Shown one piece after another: positions 34,382 through 42,929 of a DNA stretch of 45,066 nucleotides (positions within the stretch are counted from its first letter, which is position 1; each line of letters begins with the position of its first letter). A program made the translations under genes and the position numbers. The notes under the pieces were generated by a model. It made no database searches, was not told the origin of the DNA, and saw only the letters and a list, made by a program, of their open reading frames with translations. The stretch covers positions 1 to 45,066 of the forward strand of contig JACNJU010000092.1 in the NCBI GenBank assembly GCA_014382375.1, in the 5' to 3' direction. The stretch is from Rhodospirillaceae bacterium. Lineage in GTDB: Bacteria > Pseudomonadota > Alphaproteobacteria > Rhodospirillales > JABHCV01.

Positions 34382-34546
34382 TTGGTTTGGGATAGATGGG
34401 CACCAAAAACGACGCCCTTGATCTCCGTCCTTTAGTTGAAGAAAGCGGGATATTAGGCTTTCCGTGCTTTAAGTCAATGATGCAGGTCGATAGAATCCCA
34501 TATAGCATAGTAGATTCTTGTAAATTTCAAAGAAAGCATCCCGCTC

Positions 34547-35086
34547 ATGTTGATCAAGGCTGACCGTTCGGCGCTACTGGTTATTGATATTCAGGACAAA
34601 CTGGCACCGGCGATGAACAATATCGAAGGGGTTGTCGAAAACACCTCTGTTTTGATGCGTGCGGCGTCCCGCCTTAAGGTGCCACAGCTTGTTTCGGAGC
34701 AATACCCGCAAGGCCTGGGGGCGACCATTGAACCGCTGGCCGAACTGGGGATTGGCGAGGTCGCGGCAAAGGTGACGTTTTCCTGCATGGCCGACGCTGA
34801 CTATGGGCCGCGCTTTAAAGCCCTTGGCCGTGCACAGGCGGTGATTGTCGGCATTGAGGCCCATGTCTGTGTACTGCAAACGGCGATGGATTTACTTGAA
34901 CAAAATGTGCAAGTCTTCGTCGTCGCCGATGCCACCACCTCGCGCAGCCCCGACAGCCATTCCATGGCCCTGCACCGGTTAAGTGGAGCAGGGGCGGAAA
35001 TCGTCACCACCGAAATGGTGCTGTTCGAATGGCTGGGTCAGGCGGGAACGCCTGAATTCAAGGATATAAGTAAACTTATCAAATAG
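34547..35086 (+). CDS. Isochorismatase-like cysteine hydrolase
   Basis: A 179-residue member of the isochorismatase-like hydrolase family, close to the YcaC group. The catalytic triad residues are in place: Asp14 (LVIDIQDK), Lys75 (AAKVTFSC) and Cys108 (EAHVCVLQTA), followed by VFVVADATTSRSPDSHSMAL. Family members hydrolyse isochorismate, nicotinamide, N-carbamoylsarcosine or other amides, and many are uncharacterised. No siderophore or nicotinamide gene is near, so the substrate is open. It starts a plus-strand run of five genes, 30 bases before the alpha/beta hydrolase. Confidence 0.88.
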   Translation: MLIKADRSALLVIDIQDKLAPAMNNIEGVVENTSVLMRAASRLKVPQLVSEQYPQGLGATIEPLAELGIGEVAAKVTFSCMADADYGPRFKALGRAQAVIVGIEAHVCVLQTAMDLLEQNVQVFVVADATTSRSPDSHSMALHRLSGAGAEIVTTEMVLFEWLGQAGTPEFKDISKLIK

Positions 35087-35116
35087 TTATTGTCATTATT
35101 TAAGAGTTTGAATTAA

Positions 35117-35824
35117 ATGGAAAAGACTCCCTTACTGCTGTTGCCAGGGCTGTTGTGCGACGAAAATTTATGGTCCCATCAGATCAGCACGCTGGCTGAC
35201 ATCGCCGACATTTCCGTTGCCGATCTGACCCGGGACGACACGATAGAGGCGATGGCGGCACGGACTTTGAGCGAGGCTCCTGAAACCTTCGCCCTGGCCG
35301 GATTGTCCATGGGTGGTTATGTAGCCCAGGAAATTCTGCGTCAGGCGCCGATGCGGGTGCAGCGCCTGGCCCTGCTCGATACCTCGGCCCTGCCTGATGG
35401 TGACGAGCAACGTAAACGCCGCACCGGCTTTATTAACCTGACCCTGGAAGGCAAATTCAGGGGGGTAACGAAGCGTCTGCTGCCGCTGCTCATTCATCAA
35501 GACAGACTCGAGGATGAAGATTTGACCGGGACAATCATGTCGATGGCTGAAAACATCGGCGAGGAGGCATTTATCAGGCAACAACATACGATTATGAGCC
35601 GCAAAGATGGCTTTGATGTGCTCTCGCGTGTTACCTGTCCGGCGGTGGTGATCTGCGGTGCCCAGGATAATCTGACCCCACCCGAACAGCATCAGGCCAT
35701 GGTTGACGCCATCCCCGGCGCGATTCTGGTGGTCATTGAGGATTGCGGCCATCTGTCGCCGCTTGAACGACCGTACGCTGTCAGTGCTGCCATGCGTTAC
35801 TGGTTACAGGTGCCAAAAACATGA
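35117..35824 (+). CDS. Alpha/beta-fold hydrolase
   Basis: A 235-residue alpha/beta hydrolase. The oxyanion region is LLLLPGLLCDENLW, the nucleophile elbow GLSMGG has Ser64, the acid is in VICGAQDNLTPPEQH, and the base is in IEDCGHLSPLERP. The short cap domain (KFRGVTKRLLPLLIHQ) fits small carboxylester or enol-lactone substrates. Many relatives are annotated as pimeloyl-ACP esterase-like or lactonase, but I cannot choose between them. The stop overlaps the ATG of the gamma carbonic anhydrase gene (ATGA). Confidence 0.87.
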   Translation: MEKTPLLLLPGLLCDENLWSHQISTLADIADISVADLTRDDTIEAMAARTLSEAPETFALAGLSMGGYVAQEILRQAPMRVQRLALLDTSALPDGDEQRKRRTGFINLTLEGKFRGVTKRLLPLLIHQDRLEDEDLTGTIMSMAENIGEEAFIRQQHTIMSRKDGFDVLSRVTCPAVVICGAQDNLTPPEQHQAMVDAIPGAILVVIEDCGHLSPLERPYAVSAAMRYWLQVPKT

Positions 35825-36351
35825 GCGGTTTCATATTTCCCTACGAAGGCACCGTTCCGACAATCTCCGGTGAGGCTTTTGTCGCCCCCAACGCCACCAT
35901 CATCGGCGATGTTGTGATCGGTGATGACACTGGTATCTGGTTTAATTGTCTGCTGCGCGGTGACGTCAATGAAATTCGCGTCGGTGAGCGAACCAACATT
36001 CAGGATGGCACCATCGTTCATGTTTCGGGTGAGGGGCAGGGAACCTATATTGGTGATGATATAACCATCGGCCACATGGCCCTGATCCATGCCTGCACGC
36101 TCGAAGATGGCTGTTTCATTGGTATGAACGCGACGATCATGGACGGCGCTGTCGTTGAAAGCGGCGCTATTGTTGCCGCAGGATCGTTAGTATCACCGGG
36201 TAAAACCATCCCCGGCGGGCAGTTATGGGGCGGCACCCCGGCCCGTTATTTGCGCGATCTTCGCCAGAGCGACCTTGAAATGATACGCTACACAACGCCC
36301 CATTATGTGAAGTTGGCCCATCGGTACCGCAAAGGTTTGGCAGAGCAGTGA
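35821..36351 (+). CDS. Gamma-class carbonic anhydrase family protein
   Basis: A left-handed beta-helix protein of 176 residues with repeated hexapeptide turns (NATIIGDVVIGDDTGIWFN). The three zinc or iron ligands of the gamma class fit His67 (GTIVHVSG), His85 (ITIGHMAL) and His90 (LIHACTL). Such proteins may hydrate CO2 or bind it; in alphaproteobacteria and mitochondria they can belong to complex I, but many are YrdA/PaaY-like cytosolic proteins. It overlaps the hydrolase before it (ATGA) and meaB after it (GTGA), so it is translationally coupled on both sides. Confidence 0.88.
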   Translation: MSGFIFPYEGTVPTISGEAFVAPNATIIGDVVIGDDTGIWFNCLLRGDVNEIRVGERTNIQDGTIVHVSGEGQGTYIGDDITIGHMALIHACTLEDGCFIGMNATIMDGAVVESGAIVAAGSLVSPGKTIPGGQLWGGTPARYLRDLRQSDLEMIRYTTPHYVKLAHRYRKGLAEQ

Positions 36352-37331
36352 GTAGCAAAAAGACCAATGATGCCGACCTGATCAAACAGGTTCTGGATGG
36401 CCAGCCGCGTGCGATCGCCCGTATGATGTCGAAGGCGGAGACAGGCTCGCCTGATGACCGCGCCGCCATGGCCGAAATTTTCACCCACTGCGGTCGCGCC
36501 CATATTATTGGGCTGACGGGCGTTCCGGGCAGCGGCAAGTCGACGCTGGTGCGCTCTCTGGCCCTGGAATTCAGGAAAAGCGGCCGCAAGGTTGGTATTA
36601 TCGCCGTTGACCCTTCCAGCCCTTTTTCTGGTGGTTCCATTCTTGGCGACCGGGTTCGGATGCATGATCTGACTGGTGATGAGGGTGTTTTCATTCGATC
36701 CATGGCGACTGGCGGAGCGCTCGGCGGCCTTGCCCGTCAGGCCCTCGACACGGTCGACGTTCTGGATGCCGCCGGTTTTGATGTGGTGCTTATTGAAACC
36801 GTCGGGGTTGGCCAGGATGAAGTTGATATCGTCAGTGCCGCCCATAGCGTTGTTGTTGTTTCGGCACCCGGCTTGGGTGATGAAATTCAGGCGATCAAGG
36901 CCGGTGTTCTGGAAATCGCCGACATTCACGCCGTCTCCAAATGTGATCGGGACGACGCCCTGCGTACCATTGCAGATCTTGAAGGAATGCTGGCACTGGG
37001 CCGAGCGAACCGGGGCTCGAAAATCTGGAAACCGCCGGTTATCGCCACCAGCGCCGAGCGCGCAACGGGCATTGTCGAATTGGTCGCCTCAATTGATGAA
37101 CATTTCGAACACTTGAACAGCTCTGGCGAGATCGAGATTCGCAAGCGCCGGATTGCCGAGATGCGCATTTTAAAATCCGCCGAAGACGTGGTGCGTGAAC
37201 GCTTGCGTAAACAACGTGACGGAAAACTGGCCGACCTGCTAGACAAGGCCATGGATAGAACCCTTGATCCCCACAGTGCGGCCCTTGAACTTCTCGACGG
37301 CTTTCGCGAAAAAGGAGAAGACCTCAAGTGA
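36348..37331 (+). CDS. meaB: MeaB/ArgK family G3E GTPase, mutase chaperone
   Basis: A 327-residue GTPase that guards and loads the adenosylcobalamin cofactor of methylmalonyl-CoA mutase. P-loop GVPGSGKST is at 58-66, then AVDPSSPFSGGSILGDRVRM, the IETVGVGQDEVDI switch, and SKCDRDDA as the guanine-specificity region. Length is normal. It starts with GTG overlapping the previous stop (GTGA) and overlaps the next start in the same way. The mutase genes are not in this window. With nrdJ, two cobalamin-dependent processes are encoded within 15 kb, which may only be coincidence. Confidence 0.93.
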   Translation: MSSKKTNDADLIKQVLDGQPRAIARMMSKAETGSPDDRAAMAEIFTHCGRAHIIGLTGVPGSGKSTLVRSLALEFRKSGRKVGIIAVDPSSPFSGGSILGDRVRMHDLTGDEGVFIRSMATGGALGGLARQALDTVDVLDAAGFDVVLIETVGVGQDEVDIVSAAHSVVVVSAPGLGDEIQAIKAGVLEIADIHAVSKCDRDDALRTIADLEGMLALGRANRGSKIWKPPVIATSAERATGIVELVASIDEHFEHLNSSGEIEIRKRRIAEMRILKSAEDVVRERLRKQRDGKLADLLDKAMDRTLDPHSAALELLDGFREKGEDLK

Positions 37332-38554
37332 CAAACCTTGATCTTGAATTTGTGCGCAGTCAGTTTCCTGCATTTAGTCAGGAGAATCTGCACGGTTGGG
37401 GGTTTTTTGAAAATGCCGGTGGCTCCTATGCCTGTGGTCAGGTCATTGACCGGCTGAACAGGTATTACCGTGAAACAAAAGTTCAACCCTACGGCCCGTA
37501 CCCGGCTTCAAAACGGGCGGGCGAGGAAATGGATAGCGCCCGGGCGCGGCTTGCCGGTTTGCTGAATGTGGAGGTCAATGAAATCAGCATCGGCCCTTCG
37601 ACATCGCAAAACAGCTACGTTATTGCCAATGCATTGCGCGGCGGGCTTGGCGAGGGTGATGAGATTATCGTCACCAATCAGGATCACGAAGCCAACAGCG
37701 GCGTCTGGCGGCGGCTGGGGACACAAGGTGTTGATGTTCGCGAATGGCAAGTTAACCCGGTCAGCGGTGAGCTAGACCTGGCGGATCTGGATAAACTGCT
37801 GTCCTCGCGTACCCGGTTTGTCACGATGCCCCATTGCTCCAATATCGTTGGCCAGATTAATGATGTTTCTGCGGCGGCGGAAAAAGTTCACGGCGCAGGT
37901 GCTTTGTTGGTGGTTGACGGTGTCTCCTACGCACCGCACGGGTTTCCCGATTTGGGCAACCTTGGCGCCGATATCTACCTGTTCTCGCTTTACAAGACCT
38001 TTGGCCCCCATCAGGGCGTTATTTATGTGCGTGCAGGTATCCAGGATCAGCTTGAAAACCAGGGCCATTATTTTAATGCGGACTATCCGGAAAAACGGCT
38101 GACGCCAGCTGGTCCCGACCATGCCCAGATCGCCGCGACAAACGGTGTTGCCGATTATTACGAGACACTCTACGCCCATCATTTCGATGGTCAGGCTAGC
38201 CTGGCGGAGCAAGCCAAACAGATGAATGGCCTTTTTGCCGCGCACGAGAAAAACCTGACCGGACAGTTGCTGGATTTTCTGCGTTCGCGAAATGACTTGC
38301 GGATTTTGGGACCGGTCAGCGGCGATAGAAAAGTCTCAACGATTGCCGTACAGCCTGATCGTTCTGCCCAGGAAATAGCCACTGCCCTCGTCGATAAGAA
38401 AATTATGGCGGGTTCCGGTGACTTCTACGCAGTGCGCTTGCTTGAGGCCCTGGGTGTGCCGCTCAACCCCGGCGTCTTGCGCCTGTCATTTGTCCATTAC
38501 ACAAACCAAGCTGAAATCGACCAGCTTATCGGCGCGCTTGAGCAGACGCTTTAG
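37328..38554 (+). CDS. Class V aminotransferase-fold PLP enzyme, cysteine desulfurase-like
   Basis: A 408-residue fold-type I PLP enzyme of the NifS/CsdA group. Key parts are FFENAGGSYACGQVIDRLN, ISIGPSTSQNSYVIAN, VTNQDHEANSGVWRRLG, VTMPHCSNIVGQINDV, and VVDGVSYAPHGFPD. The PLP lysine is Lys223 in LYKTFGPHQ. A C-terminal active-site cysteine of the SufS type is not evident, so sulfur transfer is uncertain; the TFGPHQGV segment is also seen in enzymes with other roles. GTG start overlapping meaB by four bases. The stop shares TTAG with the convergent phaC stop. Confidence 0.83.
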   Translation: MTNLDLEFVRSQFPAFSQENLHGWGFFENAGGSYACGQVIDRLNRYYRETKVQPYGPYPASKRAGEEMDSARARLAGLLNVEVNEISIGPSTSQNSYVIANALRGGLGEGDEIIVTNQDHEANSGVWRRLGTQGVDVREWQVNPVSGELDLADLDKLLSSRTRFVTMPHCSNIVGQINDVSAAAEKVHGAGALLVVDGVSYAPHGFPDLGNLGADIYLFSLYKTFGPHQGVIYVRAGIQDQLENQGHYFNADYPEKRLTPAGPDHAQIAATNGVADYYETLYAHHFDGQASLAEQAKQMNGLFAAHEKNLTGQLLDFLRSRNDLRILGPVSGDRKVSTIAVQPDRSAQEIATALVDKKIMAGSGDFYAVRLLEALGVPLNPGVLRLSFVHYTNQAEIDQLIGALEQTL

Positions 38555-40347
38555 CGAACCCTGACGTAAGACCCCGGTGCATCTTCAAGGGCTTTCAATT
38601 TGCCAGTGCCAGGTTTGCGGGGAGCGACGTCTTTTTTTCCAGCCTGTTTTTTGATCCAGTCGGCCCAGTCGGGCCACCACGACCCTTTGGTCTGTTTGGC
38701 TGATTTCAACCAGGTATCCGGGTTTTTGGGGGTTTTGCTATTGGTCCAGTAACCGTATTTTTCCTTTGCCGGTGGATTGACGACACCGGCGATGTGGCCC
38801 GAGCCAGCCAGCACAAAACGTAGCGGACCACTGTACAGGGCGGTCGCTTTGTAGGTCGATTTCCAGGGTGCGATATGATCGTCGCGGGTTGAAAGCATGT
38901 AGATGGGGATTTTGATTTGCCTGAGGTCGATGGGGACGCCTGAAAGTTCAATGCCGCCCGGCTCGACCAGTTTGTTTTCCAGATACATTTTACGTAAGTA
39001 AAAACTGTGCATGGCCGCAGGCATACGGGTTGAATCCGAATTCCAGTACAACAGGTCAAAGGGGAAGGGGGCCTTGCCGAGCATATAATTGTTGACAACG
39101 AAAGACCAGATCAGGTCGTTGTCGCGCATCATGTTAAAGGTGCTGGCCATTTCCGTACCGTCAAGATAGCCGCGCTCGAACATCATTTCATCCAGATCAT
39201 CAAGTTGTTCCTTGTCGATAAAAACGCCAAGGTCACCGGGATCGGCGAAATCAACCAGGGTGCTCAAGAACGTCGCCGACTTGATCCGCGTGTCCTTGAC
39301 CGCAGCCATGTAGGCAAGCGTTGCGGCAAGCAAGGTGCCACCGATGCAGTAACCGATTGCGTTGCAGTCAACTTCCCCGGTGGCTTTATTGATGGCGGTA
39401 AGACTGTCGAGGATTCCTTCTTGCATATAGTCGTCGAAGGTCTTTCCGGCAAAGCTTTCATCCGGGTTGACCCAGGATGTGACAAACACCGTATGGCCCT
39501 GGTCTGTGGCCCATTTGATCAGGGAATTCTGTGGCCGCAGGTCAAGGATGTAATACTTGTTGATCCACGGGGTGATGATCAAAAGCGGGGTTTTAAAGAC
39601 CTTTTTGGTCGTCGGTGCGTACTGGATCAATTCAACCAGATCATTGCGATAGACCACCTTTCCCGGTGTGGTGGCGATATTTTCACCCAGTTTGAACGAT
39701 GCTTCGTCGCTCATGGTGATCCGCAACTGGCCTTTGCTCTGTTCCAGATCGTCGAGCAAGTTCTCAATGCCATTTACGAGATTTTCCCCGCCGGTCTCAA
39801 AGGTTTCGCTGATAACCTCCGGGTTGGTGGCGATGAAATTGCTTGGCGACAGGGCATTAACGAACTGGCGGGTGTAAAAATTGACCTTGCGGGCGGTCTT
39901 GTCATCCATTCCCTCGACATCGCCAACAACCGATGTCAGCCAGTTTGCGGTCAGCAGATAGGACTGTTTGATGAAATTGAAAACGTCGTTCTCGTTCCAG
40001 CTTTCATGGCCAAAACGCCGGTCTTCGGGCTCTGGCTGAATATCAACCGGGCTTTCCCCACCCATCATCCTGCTGCTGCTGGCTGTCCAAAGATTGAGGT
40101 AATCCTGCCACAAAGCCAACTGATTTTCCGCCAGTTTGGCAGGGTTGGCCATCATTTTTGCCGTAAGCTCAATGAAGGCGTTGCCCAGGTGGGAGCCGGA
40201 ATTGAGATCCGTGAGGCTGCTTTCGGCCATCTGTTTTGCAAAATATTCCGATATAATGCGTTGAAAACGCATTGAAAGTTCAGCAACAGACTCTGAATTG
40301 ACGACGCCGTAGGTTTCCGATGTCGGACCCATTGTTTCTTCGTCCAA
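38551..40347 (-). CDS. phaC: Class I poly(3-hydroxyalkanoate) synthase
   Basis: Polymerises 3-hydroxyacyl-CoA into storage polyester. The lipase-like box is GYCIGGT with the nucleophilic Cys, the Asp is in STRDDHIAPW and the His in GSGHIAGVVNPP. The N-terminal domain has ENQLALWQDYLNLW, PEDRRFGHESWNEND and GKVVYRNDLVELIQY; the C-terminus has GYWTNSKTPKNPDTWL and GSWWPDWADWIKKQAG. Length 598 suits class I. The start is TTG at 40347, because GGAGG lies eight bases upstream; the first ATG is five codons later and badly spaced. No phaA, phaB, phasin or depolymerase is nearby. An upstream TATAAT is on the phaC strand at 40421-40426. Confidence 0.95.
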   Translation of the reverse strand: MDEETMGPTSETYGVVNSESVAELSMRFQRIISEYFAKQMAESSLTDLNSGSHLGNAFIELTAKMMANPAKLAENQLALWQDYLNLWTASSSRMMGGESPVDIQPEPEDRRFGHESWNENDVFNFIKQSYLLTANWLTSVVGDVEGMDDKTARKVNFYTRQFVNALSPSNFIATNPEVISETFETGGENLVNGIENLLDDLEQSKGQLRITMSDEASFKLGENIATTPGKVVYRNDLVELIQYAPTTKKVFKTPLLIITPWINKYYILDLRPQNSLIKWATDQGHTVFVTSWVNPDESFAGKTFDDYMQEGILDSLTAINKATGEVDCNAIGYCIGGTLLAATLAYMAAVKDTRIKSATFLSTLVDFADPGDLGVFIDKEQLDDLDEMMFERGYLDGTEMASTFNMMRDNDLIWSFVVNNYMLGKAPFPFDLLYWNSDSTRMPAAMHSFYLRKMYLENKLVEPGGIELSGVPIDLRQIKIPIYMLSTRDDHIAPWKSTYKATALYSGPLRFVLAGSGHIAGVVNPPAKEKYGYWTNSKTPKNPDTWLKSAKQTKGSWWPDWADWIKKQAGKKDVAPRKPGTGKLKALEDAPGSYVRVR

Positions 40348-40420
40348 GACTCAAGCCTCCGGTTAAATTCGCTTAAGTGTATACGTGGCCGCAAGACATT
40401 GATAAAAATGCAATAAAGCT

Positions 40421-40426
40421 ATTATA
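40421..40426 (-). promoter_or_regulatory. Candidate -10 element for phaC
   Basis: On the minus strand an exact TATAAT (CGCTATAATAGC) lies about 75 bases upstream of the phaC TTG. The expected -35 position has no good TTGACA match, so this is weak evidence. Confidence 0.3.
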
Positions 40427-40520
40427 GCGTAAGATACCTTTAATCATATCCAGGTATTTTACGGACTCTGCAAAATGAGTGTATTTTTTCGATAAGACCT
40501 TAAAGAGGATTCGAGTGTCG

Positions 40521-41669
40521 ATGAGCAATAAAAAGGAACGCCCCGTTAAAGCTGAAGTCAAGGCAGGCTATAGCCGCCCTCTTGTTGCGGGCGTTCTGGT
40601 CACTGCGTTAAGCAGCCTTGCCGGTTGTTCTTCCGTGCCTGACGCCGTTAATCCGGCCGAATGGTACAAAAGTACCGTCGATTTCTTTGCTGGCGAAGAT
40701 GGCGAAGGTCAGGTCAGTCAGGAAAAACAGGCCGGTTCCGACGAAGAAACGCCGATTCCAGGCGAGGATAAAGCGTTCCCGGAATTATCTTCTGTTCCCG
40801 CACGGCCAACTGCGCCGGTGCAGGGGGGGCTTGTTGCCGATACTGACAAACGCAAATACGCCCAGCCCATTGCCCGCCAGGGAGAGGCTACAGAAATGCT
40901 TGCGGCCCAGCCACCAGCAGCACCGCCAGCGCCGTCTTCCGAACAGGTATCTACTACCATGGTGTCGCCAGTCCAGCCCGCCCCGCCGGCAATGCCTGCG
41001 GCCCCGGTTGTTCAGGCTCCCGCCTCTATGCCAGCGGCACCTTCTGCACCAGCACCTTCTGATGCCAATTTTGCCTCAATCGTTCCGAATACCATCACCC
41101 TGACACCGCCGCCGTCGGCCCCGGCCATGCCGGCCAATGCCATGGCGTCAATTAATGAAGACCCTTATGGAACCGTCGTTGTTTCCTCCATGGGTATCGA
41201 GATGGCAGCCGCAGGCGCAGCTACGGCCCCGGCTGCGGTCGCCCAATCTGCCCCGATGGTTGATGCACAGCCTATGACCACGACCTTAAGACAGGCAACA
41301 CAAGCCACCGTTGGCGGGGTCAAGGTTGCAACGATCCTGTTTGAAACCGGCTCTTCGGGCCTAAGCCAGAATGATCGCCGGATTTTGGGTGAAGTGGTTC
41401 GCCTGCATCAACAGCGCGGCGGAACAGTAACCGTCGTCGGCCATGCTTCAAGCCGTACCCGCAACATGGACCCGGTCAGGCATAAAATGGTCAACTACAG
41501 TGTTTCTGTTGATCGTGCCGACAGGATCGCCACGGAATTGCGTTCAATGGGTATGGCTCCTGACATGATCGTCGTCGATGCGCGTGCCGATAACATGCCG
41601 CTTTACTACGAAAGCATGCCTTCGGGTGAAGCCGGCAACCGTCGCGCCGAAATTTATTTTCAAAACTAA
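40521..41669 (+). CDS. OmpA-family outer-membrane lipoprotein with Pro/Ala linker
   Basis: A 382-residue exported protein. The N-terminus is cytoplasmic-basic, then a hydrophobic run ends in the lipobox LAGC with Cys36. Residues about 60-250 are a low-complexity linker of Pro, Ala, Met and Ser (PAPPAMPAAPVVQAPASM), and the C-terminal 115 residues are an OmpA-like peptidoglycan-binding domain: ILFETGSSGLSQNDRRIL, VTVVGHASSRTR, SVSVDRADRIATELRSMG, and EAGNRRAEIYFQ. The linker length fits a lipoprotein reaching from the outer membrane to the cell wall. The ATG at 40521 has AGAGGA eleven bases upstream; a GTG at 40515 is a close alternative. It is divergent from phaC. Confidence 0.87.
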   Translation: MSNKKERPVKAEVKAGYSRPLVAGVLVTALSSLAGCSSVPDAVNPAEWYKSTVDFFAGEDGEGQVSQEKQAGSDEETPIPGEDKAFPELSSVPARPTAPVQGGLVADTDKRKYAQPIARQGEATEMLAAQPPAAPPAPSSEQVSTTMVSPVQPAPPAMPAAPVVQAPASMPAAPSAPAPSDANFASIVPNTITLTPPPSAPAMPANAMASINEDPYGTVVVSSMGIEMAAAGAATAPAAVAQSAPMVDAQPMTTTLRQATQATVGGVKVATILFETGSSGLSQNDRRILGEVVRLHQQRGGTVTVVGHASSRTRNMDPVRHKMVNYSVSVDRADRIATELRSMGMAPDMIVVDARADNMPLYYESMPSGEAGNRRAEIYFQN

Positions 41670-41696
41670 AAACCCCTTTCAGGGGATATAAGCACC

Positions 41697-42917
41697 ATGG
41701 AAAAGGATTTTCACCGGATCAGGCGATTGCCGCCTTACGTGTTTGCCGAAGTCAACGCGATGAAGGCACGGGCGCGGGCTGATGGCCAGGACATTATCGA
41801 TTTTGGTATGGGCAATCCGGACCAGCCGACACCTCAGCACATCGTTAATAAACTGACCGAAACGGTGCAAGACCCGCGTACCCATCGTTATTCCAATTCT
41901 CGCGGCATTCCGGGATTGCGAAAAGCCGTCGCCGCCTATTACGAACGCCGTTTCGATGTTTCCATTGATCCGGAATCCGAAACCATCGTCACGTTGGGGT
42001 CGAAGGAGGGACTGGCCAATCTGGCCTCTGCCATTACATCGCCCGGTGATGTTATTCTGGTTCCCAATCCCAGTTATCCGATCCACCCGTTTGGCTTTAT
42101 CATCGCCGGGGCTTCTGTGCGAAACGTGCCGGTCACCCCTGACAAGTCATTCATGGAAGCGCTGGAACGGGCCGTTGTTCACAGTGTCCCCAAGCCGACG
42201 GCGCTGGTTTTGAATTTTCCCAACAATCCGACCGCTGAGTTGGTTGATCTGGATTTCTACGCCCAGGTTGTCGATTTTTGCCGTCACCATGAAATCTGGA
42301 TTTTGTCGGATCTGGCATACGCTGAAATATATTTTGACATCACCCCGCCGCCGTCGATTCTGCAAGTGCCGGGGGCCAGGGATATTGCAGTCGAGTTCAC
42401 ATCCATGAGCAAGACCTACAACATGCCCGGTTGGCGTATTGGTTTTTGCAGCGGCAACAGGACCCTGATCGGGGCGCTGACCCGGATCAAATCCTATCTC
42501 GATTATGGCGCCTTCACGCCGGTTCAGGTTGCCGCTACGGCCGCCCTGAATGGGCCGCAGGACTGCGTCGATGACATTCGCGCCCTTTACAAGGAACGCC
42601 GCGATGTCTTGATTGACGGGTTGGCCGCCGCCGGTTGGCAAGTGCCTTCGCCCACAGCAACCATGTTTGCCTGGGCACCGATCCCGCCAGCTTTTCAGCA
42701 TTTGGGTTCCATTGAATTTTCAAAGTTGTTGCTTGCCGAAGCCCAGGTTGCGGTTGCACCGGGCATTGGTTTTGGCGAGCACGGCGACGGTCATGTCCGT
42801 ATCGGACTGGTCGAAAACGTTCACCGCACCCGCCAGGCGATCAGAAACATCAAATCGTTCCTGGGAAAATATCAGGATGTTATCGAAAAAGCGGACAAGC
42901 AAACCGCAACACATTAG
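41697..42917 (+). CDS. Class I/II aminotransferase, alanine or LL-diaminopimelate type
   Basis: A 406-residue fold-type I aminotransferase. IDFGMGNPDQPTPQHIV, YSNSRGIPGLRKAVAAYY, VLVPNPSYPIHPFGF, VLNFPNNPTAELVDL and SMSKTYNMPGWRIGF (PLP lysine Lys239) are visible. The close relatives are AlaC (glutamate-pyruvate) and LL-diaminopimelate aminotransferases, which are hard to tell apart by eye. The hom gene starts 12 bases later, so an aspartate-family amino-acid role is plausible. Length is normal. Confidence 0.87.
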   Translation: MEKDFHRIRRLPPYVFAEVNAMKARARADGQDIIDFGMGNPDQPTPQHIVNKLTETVQDPRTHRYSNSRGIPGLRKAVAAYYERRFDVSIDPESETIVTLGSKEGLANLASAITSPGDVILVPNPSYPIHPFGFIIAGASVRNVPVTPDKSFMEALERAVVHSVPKPTALVLNFPNNPTAELVDLDFYAQVVDFCRHHEIWILSDLAYAEIYFDITPPPSILQVPGARDIAVEFTSMSKTYNMPGWRIGFCSGNRTLIGALTRIKSYLDYGAFTPVQVAATAALNGPQDCVDDIRALYKERRDVLIDGLAAAGWQVPSPTATMFAWAPIPPAFQHLGSIEFSKLLLAEAQVAVAPGIGFGEHGDGHVRIGLVENVHRTRQAIRNIKSFLGKYQDVIEKADKQTATH

Positions 42918-42929
42918 TGGATGTAATGA

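Noticed and set aside
41670-41696. Terminator between the OmpA-like gene and the aminotransferase
   Set aside because: The CCCCT-ttc-AGGGG hairpin is only five base pairs without a T-run, and it overlaps the ribosome site region of the next gene.
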